This document shows, in pieces, positions 4,925 through 9,102 of a DNA stretch of 9,102 bases. The notes below the pieces were generated by a model. The model had not been told where the DNA came from. It ran no database searches and saw nothing but the letters and a program-made list of their open reading frames with translations. The position numbers were made by a program, and so were the translations under genes. Source of the DNA: an uncultured Collinsella sp. (GTDB taxonomy: Bacteria > Actinomycetota > Coriobacteriia > Coriobacteriales > Coriobacteriaceae); NCBI GenBank assembly GCA_900549655.1, contig UROZ01000080.1, positions 1 to 9,102 of the forward strand, read 5' to 3'. Position 1 is the first letter of the stretch. Each line of letters opens with the position of its first letter.

Positions 4925-6185
4925 AAAGAAAGGTAGGAGGCCATGACGAAAGGTCTGCACGTGCCTTCCGAGATCGGCAAGCTCAGGAAGGTCTGCCTGC
5001 ACCGTCCCGGCGACGAGCTCCTCAACCTGCCGCCCGACGAGCTCGAGCGACTCCTGTTCGACGACGTCCCGTTCCTGGAGGTCGCACAGCAGGAGCACGA
5101 CACCTTCGCCCAGATCCTGAGGGACCAGGGCGTGGAGGTCCTCTACCTCGAGAACCTCGTCGCAGAGGTGTTCGACCAGGTCCCCGGCGCCCGCGCCGAG
5201 TTCACCGACCAGTACATCGCCGAGGCAGGCATCCGCGGCCAGCACATGCCGCAGATCGTCCGCGAGAAGCTGGACTCCATCGAGGACAACCTCGAGTTCG
5301 TCAAGAAGACCATGGCCGGCATGACCAAGTCCGAGATCGAGATGCCCCTCACGGCCTCCACGACCCTCGACTCCCTGGTCAACTCCGAGTCCGAGTCCGA
5401 CCTGATCATCGACCCGATGCCCAACCTCTACTTCACCCGCGACCCGTTCGCGGTCGTCGGCGAGGGCGTCAACCTCAACCGCATGTACTCGGTCACCCGC
5501 AACCGCGAGACCCTGTACGGCAAGTACGTCTTCAAGTACCACCCCGACTACAAGGACGTCTCCCTGTACTTCCGCCGCGACTGCCAGTTCCACACCGAGG
5601 GCGGCGACGTGCTGAACATCAACGAGAAGACCCTCGCCGTCGGCATCTCCCAGCGCACCCAGGCCGCCGCTATCGACGTCATGGCCCAGAACATCTTCTG
5701 GAACTCCGACTCCAAGGTCGAGCGCATCCTGGCCTTCGACATCCCCGTCTCGCGCGCCTTCATGCACCTCGACACGGTCTTCACCCAGATCGACGTCGAT
5801 AAGTTCACGATCCACCCCGCCATCATGGGCACCCTGCGCGTCTACGAGCTGACCGCCGGCAAGAACCCGGGCGACGTGAACATCCGCCTGATCGAGGACA
5901 CCCTCGAGCACGTCCTGGAGGACGCCACCGGCGTCGACCAGGTCAAGCTGATCCCCTGCGGCGGCGGCGACCCGATCGCGGCCTCCCGCGAGCAGTGGAA
6001 CGACGGCTCCAACACCCTGTGCGTCGAGCCCGGCAAGATCTGCGTCTACGCCCGCAACACCGTCACCAACGACGTGCTGTACAAGGAGGGCCTGGACCTT
6101 CTCGTCGTGCCCTCCGCCGAGCTCTCCCGCGGCCGCGGCGGCCCGCGCTGCATGAGCATGCCCTTCTGGCGCGAGGACCTCTAAG
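4919..6185 (+). repeat. Long direct repeat, copy 2 (ribosome site plus arcA)
   Basis: Second copy of the 1,267-bp identical block at 1831-3097. Both copies face the same way, so recombination between them could delete or amplify a 3,088-bp unit holding one arcA, arcT and one promoter. Confidence 0.97.
4943..6184 (+). CDS. arcA: Arginine deiminase, copy 2
   Basis: The 413-residue product is identical to that of copy 1, with the full catalytic set (Asp167, Glu219, His275, Asp277, Cys403), so both should be active cytoplasmic enzymes making citrulline from arginine. This copy heads the run arcA-arcB-transporter, with 105 bp to arcB holding hairpins but no U-tract terminator, and is therefore the probable main ADI operon gene. 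The identical start and ribosome site, AGGAGG ending 2 bases before the ATG, apply here too. With no nucleotide difference there are no synonymous changes to date the duplication by, so either it is very recent or conversion is ongoing; the diverged promoters favour conversion. Confidence 0.97.
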   Translation: MTKGLHVPSEIGKLRKVCLHRPGDELLNLPPDELERLLFDDVPFLEVAQQEHDTFAQILRDQGVEVLYLENLVAEVFDQVPGARAEFTDQYIAEAGIRGQHMPQIVREKLDSIEDNLEFVKKTMAGMTKSEIEMPLTASTTLDSLVNSESESDLIIDPMPNLYFTRDPFAVVGEGVNLNRMYSVTRNRETLYGKYVFKYHPDYKDVSLYFRRDCQFHTEGGDVLNINEKTLAVGISQRTQAAAIDVMAQNIFWNSDSKVERILAFDIPVSRAFMHLDTVFTQIDVDKFTIHPAIMGTLRVYELTAGKNPGDVNIRLIEDTLEHVLEDATGVDQVKLIPCGGGDPIAASREQWNDGSNTLCVEPGKICVYARNTVTNDVLYKEGLDLLVVPSAELSRGRGGPRCMSMPFWREDL

Positions 6186-6196
6186 TCTTTCCGTTT

Positions 6197-6244
6197 CCGG
6201 TGCGGTCCCCCTACAACCGCACCGGCTTCGCCCGTTAAACGGGC
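6197..6244 (+). other. Two intercistronic hairpins between arcA copy 2 and arcB
   Basis: A perfect 10-bp stem CCGGTGCGGT/ACCGCACCGG (6197-6206 with 6216-6225, 9-base loop) is followed by a 6-bp stem GCCCGT/ACGGGC (6230-6235 with 6239-6244). Neither is followed by a run of T, so rather than full terminators they are more likely mRNA-processing or stability elements that set different arcA and arcB message levels. The function is inferred. Confidence 0.6.
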
Positions 6245-6289
6245 AACACTAATACTTACGTAATTCATTTCTTCGAAAGGAAACGAACC

Positions 6290-7285
6290 ATGGGTGTTAA
6301 CCTCTCCGGCCGTAGCTTCCTCAAGCTCCTCGACCTCTCCACCGAGGAGATCGAGTACTTGCTCAAGCTTTCCAAGAACTTCAAGGACATGAAGCGCGCT
6401 GGCGTTCCGCACCGCTATCTCGAGGGCAAGAACATCGTTCTGCTCTTCCAGAAGACCTCCACTCGTACCCGCTGCGCCTTCGAGGTCGGCGGCATGGATC
6501 TGGGCATGGGCGTCACCTACCTCGATCCCGGTTCGTCGCAGATGGGCAAGAAGGAGTCCATTGAGGACACCGCCCGCGTTCTCGGCCGCATGTATGACGG
6601 CATCGAGTTCCGTGGCTTTGCCCAGGACGACGTCGAGGAGCTCGCTGCTAAGTCCGGCGTGCCCGTGTGGAACGGCCTGACCACTGAGTGGCACCCCACC
6701 CAGATGCTCGCCGACATCCTGACCGTCCAGGAGAACTTCAACTACGACATCAAGGGCAAGACCCTCGTCTTCATGGGTGACTGCAAGAACAACGTTGCTC
6801 GCTCCCTCATGGTCGTCTGCTCCAAGCTCGGTATGAACTTCGTGGCCTGCGGCCCCGAGGAGTGCATGCCCGCTGACGACGTCATCGAGGCCTGCAAGCC
6901 CATCGCCGAGGCCAACGGCTGCACCATCAAGCTGACCACCGACGTCAAGGACGGCGTCACCGGTGCCGACGTTATCTACACCGACGTGTGGGTCTCCATG
7001 GGCGAGCCCGACGAGGTCTGGGCCGAGCGCATCGCTCAGCTCACCCCGTATCGCGTTACCTCCGAGGTCATGGCTATGGCCAACCCGGGTGCCATCTTCC
7101 TGCACTGCCTGCCCAGCTTCCACGACACCAACACCACGATTGGCGCCGAGAAGTGCGAGCAGTTCGGCATCACCGAGCAGGAGGTCACCGACGAGGTCTT
7201 CGAGAGCCCCGCTTCCAAGGTCTTCGACGAGGCCGAGAACCGCATGCACACCATCAAGGCTGTTATGTACGCTACGCTCAAGTAA
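6290..7285 (+). CDS. arcB: Ornithine carbamoyltransferase, catabolic (ADI pathway)
   Basis: In the ADI direction it phosphorolyses citrulline to ornithine and carbamoyl phosphate; the enzyme works as a cytoplasmic oligomer. The 331-residue length is normal. Carbamoyl-phosphate-binding motifs STRTR (57-61) and HPTQ (135-138) are in the N-terminal domain; ornithine-binding DVWVSMGE (232-239) and HCLP (272-275) are in the C-terminal one. The segment GSSQMGKKESIEDTARVLGR (81-100) is typical of OTCases. The start at 6290 is set by GAAAGGA 8 bases upstream and the family N-terminus. Placement after arcA and before a YfcC-type carrier supports the catabolic assignment; on sequence alone it could be anabolic argF. 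No biosynthetic arginine genes are nearby. A hairpin terminator follows. Confidence 0.95.
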   Translation: MGVNLSGRSFLKLLDLSTEEIEYLLKLSKNFKDMKRAGVPHRYLEGKNIVLLFQKTSTRTRCAFEVGGMDLGMGVTYLDPGSSQMGKKESIEDTARVLGRMYDGIEFRGFAQDDVEELAAKSGVPVWNGLTTEWHPTQMLADILTVQENFNYDIKGKTLVFMGDCKNNVARSLMVVCSKLGMNFVACGPEECMPADDVIEACKPIAEANGCTIKLTTDVKDGVTGADVIYTDVWVSMGEPDEVWAERIAQLTPYRVTSEVMAMANPGAIFLHCLPSFHDTNTTIGAEKCEQFGITEQEVTDEVFESPASKVFDEAENRMHTIKAVMYATLK

Positions 7286-7300
7286 GAGCATCTAGCATCT

Positions 7301-7340
7301 CGCTCGGGGTGTCTTGCTGCACACCCCGAGCGGCTTTGTC
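7301..7340 (+). terminator. Hairpin terminator or attenuator between arcB and the transporter
   Basis: A 12-bp perfect stem CGCTCGGGGTGT/ACACCCCGAGCG (7301-7312 with 7321-7332, loop of 8) is followed by GCTTTGTC. The short U tract suggests incomplete termination, which would lower transporter expression relative to arcB. Confidence 0.75.
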
Positions 7341-7350
7341 TGGTAAATAT

Positions 7351-7397
7351 CTCGCGTCGGGCGGTGGGCACGGCACGGAAGATCCGCTTCGCGCGAG
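7351..7397 (+). promoter_or_regulatory. Possible leader stem upstream of the transporter gene
   Basis: CTCGCG (7351-7356) can pair with CGCGAG (7392-7397), and inside it GCGG (7361-7364) with CCGC (7384-7387). The structure ends about 18 bases before the ribosome site GAAGGGGGG. Such pairings arise easily in GC-rich DNA, so support is modest. Confidence 0.3.
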
Positions 7398-7432
7398 AAA
7401 GTTAAATGATTTATGAAGGGGGGATGAGAACC

Positions 7433-8911
7433 ATGACTGAGACCGCTAAGAAAAAGCGCGGTATGCCTTCATCGTTCACCATTCTTCTAGCTCTGCTGGC
7501 AATTGTTGCAGTGATTACCGTTATCGTCTCCGGCACGTCCGGCGGCGCGGTTACCGCAGCCCGTCTGAGCGATTTCTGCACCGCCCCGATCCTGGGCTTC
7601 GCTGACGCTCTGCCCGTCTGCCTCTTCGTTATGATCCTGGGCGGCTTCCTCGGCATGATGACCGAGACCGGCGCCCTGGACAACGGCATCGCCGTTCTGG
7701 TGCAGAAGCTTAAGGGCAACGAGATTATGCTCATTCCCGTGCTGATGCTCATCTTCTCCCTCGGTGGTACCACCTATGGTATGTGCGAGGAGACCGTTCC
7801 CTTCTACGCCCTGCTCGCCGCTACCATGATGGCCGCTGGCTTCGACCCCATGGTCGGTGCCGCTACCGTCCTGCTCGGCGCTGGCTGCGGCTGCCTGGGC
7901 TCCACGGTTAACCCGTTCGCCGTCGGCGCTGCCGTCGACGCTCTGACCGGCGTTGGCATTGAGGTCAACCAGTCCATCATCATCGGCCTCGGTGCCGTCC
8001 TGTGGATTGTCACTACCGCTATGTCCATCTTCTTCGTGATGAACTATGCCAAGAAGGTCAAGGCTGACAAGGGTTCCACCATCCTGTCGATGCAGGAGCT
8101 CAAGGACGCCGAAGAGGCTCACGGCAAGGCTGCTTCCGAGGTCCACAAGGAGGTCAAGCTCACCGGTCGTCAGAAGGGTGTTCTGATTGCCTTCGCCTTC
8201 ACCTTCGTCGTCATGATCGTCGGCTTCATTCCGCTGGCCGACCTCAACGAGGGCGTCGCCAACTTCTTCGACGCTGGCGCTGTCTACGACGCCGACGGTA
8301 ACGCCGTCGTCCAGGGCTGGTCTGCCCTGATCACCGGCCTGCCCATTGGCCAGTGGTACTTCGACGAGGCTTCCACCTGGTTCTTCCTCATGGCCGTCCT
8401 GATCGGTATCATCGGTGGCCTGTCCGAGAAGCAGATCGTTAACACCTTTATCACCGGCGCTGCCGACATGATGTCCGTTGTTCTCGTCATCGCCCTCGCC
8501 CGTGGTATCTCCGTCCTCATGGCTAACACCGGCCTCGACGTCTTCGTCCTCGACGCTGCCGCCAATGCTCTGGCTGGCCTGTCCGGCGTGATCTTCGCTC
8601 CCATGAGCTTCCTGGTCTACTTCGGCCTGTCCTTCCTGATCCCCTCGACCTCCGGTATGGCCACCGTTTCCATGCCCATCATGGGACCGCTGGCTGTTAA
8701 GCTCGGCTTCTCGCCCGAGGTCATGGTCATGATCTTCTCCGCCGCCATCGGTGTCGTGAACCTGTTCACCCCGACCTCCGGCGCCATCATGGGCGGTCTC
8801 GCCCTGGCCAAGATCGAGTGGACGACCTGGCTCAAGTTTGCCCTTAAGCTCATCGTCGCGCTCTCCGTCGTCTGCGCCATCATCCTGACCGTCGCCTGCG
8901 TGTTGCTCTAA
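7433..8911 (+). CDS. arcD: YfcC-family membrane transporter, probable arginine/ornithine antiporter
   Basis: A polytopic inner-membrane carrier of 492 residues. A basic cytoplasmic N-terminus (TETAKKKRG) is followed by hydrophobic segments near residues 15-34, 58-76, 97-112, 122-136, 140-165, 181-204, 248-267, 315-330, 345-363, 383-404, 428-444 and 467-491. Family motifs are GGTTYGMCEETVPFY (111-125), GCGCLGSTVNPFA (151-163), LIPSTSGMATVSMP (402-415) and NLFTPTSGAIMGGLALAK (443-460). A charged loop around 205-247 separates the two halves. The ATG at 7433 is chosen over 7406 and 7424 because GAAGGGGGG lies 9 bases upstream of it. ADI loci of streptococci use carriers of this superfamily as ArcD; others in the family are only annotated as C4-dicarboxylate or basic amino acid carriers. 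The arginine/ornithine role rests on context. Confidence 0.85.
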   Translation: MTETAKKKRGMPSSFTILLALLAIVAVITVIVSGTSGGAVTAARLSDFCTAPILGFADALPVCLFVMILGGFLGMMTETGALDNGIAVLVQKLKGNEIMLIPVLMLIFSLGGTTYGMCEETVPFYALLAATMMAAGFDPMVGAATVLLGAGCGCLGSTVNPFAVGAAVDALTGVGIEVNQSIIIGLGAVLWIVTTAMSIFFVMNYAKKVKADKGSTILSMQELKDAEEAHGKAASEVHKEVKLTGRQKGVLIAFAFTFVVMIVGFIPLADLNEGVANFFDAGAVYDADGNAVVQGWSALITGLPIGQWYFDEASTWFFLMAVLIGIIGGLSEKQIVNTFITGAADMMSVVLVIALARGISVLMANTGLDVFVLDAAANALAGLSGVIFAPMSFLVYFGLSFLIPSTSGMATVSMPIMGPLAVKLGFSPEVMVMIFSAAIGVVNLFTPTSGAIMGGLALAKIEWTTWLKFALKLIVALSVVCAIILTVACVLL

Positions 8912-9013
8912 GTACCCAACGGGTACCCCACGGAAACCTTGACGATCCTGTAAAGGATCATCTGGTCATCGTCTGTCCGGTGGGGTCAACCCACCGGTAG
9001 ACTCCTACCTTTA

Positions 9014-9044
9014 GCCCCCTCCCGTTCCGTGCGCGGGAGGGGGC
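9014..9044 (+). terminator. GC-rich hairpin, possible operon terminator
   Basis: An 11-bp perfect stem GCCCCCTCCCG/CGGGAGGGGGC (9014-9024 with 9034-9044, 9-base loop) is preceded by CCTTTA and followed by GCACTTATGTT, without a true U run. Its position about 100 bp past the transporter stop suggests a terminator, but the missing U tract makes this uncertain. Confidence 0.5.
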
Positions 9045-9052
9045 GCACTTAT

Positions 9053-9079
9053 GTTGCGCGGTTCTACGAACCGCGCAAC
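9053..9079. repeat. Perfect 12-bp hairpin at the right edge
   Basis: GTTGCGCGGTTC (9053-9064) and GAACCGCGCAAC (9068-9079) are perfect arms around the loop TAC. It sits 8 bases after the previous hairpin and lacks a flanking T run on either strand. It could be a second, paired terminator element or a dispersed intergenic palindrome; the window is too short to decide. Confidence 0.55.
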
Positions 9080-9102
9080 CAGTCGACGCTGCGCGCCGCC
9101 CA

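Larger units (their letters stand above)
8912..9102. other. Gene-free, hairpin-dense region after the transporter
   Basis: No gene starts or ends here after the stop at 8911. Stems visible: GTACCC/GGGTAC (8912-8926); GATCCT/AGGATC (8944-8959); ACCCCACGGA (8925-8934) with TCCGGTGGGGT (8976-8986, one bulge); CCGGTGGG/CCCACCGG (8977-8997); and two GC hairpins further right. The third and fourth cannot form together. This may be the 3' untranslated region of the operon, a structured leader of the next gene, or both. Confidence 0.6.

Noticed and set aside
1831..6185. A composite transposon or IS-mediated duplication
   Set aside because: No transposase, terminal inverted repeats or target-site duplications are seen; the repeats are the arcA genes themselves.
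4868..7291. An 807-codon open frame on the minus strand across arcA copy 2 and arcB
   Set aside because: It is antisense to two genes with complete active-site motifs. Its product is a low-complexity run of V, L, G, D and A with no recognisable domain, as expected from the GC-rich third positions of the genes opposite.

Overview
The window most likely comes from a high-GC anaerobic actinobacterium of the Coriobacteriia, with a Collinsella-like gut organism the best guess. This is inferred from the GC-rich, C-ending codon use, the strong AGGAGG-type ribosome sites and the gene content; no rRNA or other taxonomic marker is present. It carries most of an arginine deiminase (ADI) fermentation locus next to a polyphosphate kinase gene.

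Layout, left to right. 1-1302 (-): the N-terminal 434 codons of ppk1, running off the left edge. 1303-1854: a long AT-rich divergent intergenic region that ends in the first arcA promoter. 1855-3096 (+): arcA copy 1, followed by a hairpin terminator. 3246-4370 (+): a PLP aminotransferase of the ArcT type, closed by a strong intrinsic terminator. 4458-4942: a second AT-rich region with a second arcA promoter. 4943-6184 (+): arcA copy 2. 6290-7285 (+): catabolic ornithine carbamoyltransferase (arcB). 7433-8911 (+): a YfcC-family transporter, probably the arginine/ornithine exchanger. 8912-9102: a gene-free stretch packed with hairpins, some of them mutually exclusive.

Together the genes import arginine in exchange for ornithine, deiminate it to citrulline and ammonia, and split citrulline to ornithine and carbamoyl phosphate. 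Carbamate kinase, which would recover ATP, is not in the window.

The most striking observation is that the two arcA genes are identical at every base from 24 bases before the start codon to one base past the stop (1,267 bp), while their promoters have clearly diverged and share only islands of sequence. Those islands look like a regulatory code: CCGTTC boxes exactly 21 bp apart, a GGATATAA core, and GTCAGCAA at the expected transcription start. A third 21-bp-spaced pair of the same box lies in the opposite orientation at 4535-4566. The pattern suggests gene conversion keeping the coding sequence uniform while selection keeps two promoters, one feeding arcA-arcT and the other arcA-arcB-transporter, probably under one unidentified activator.
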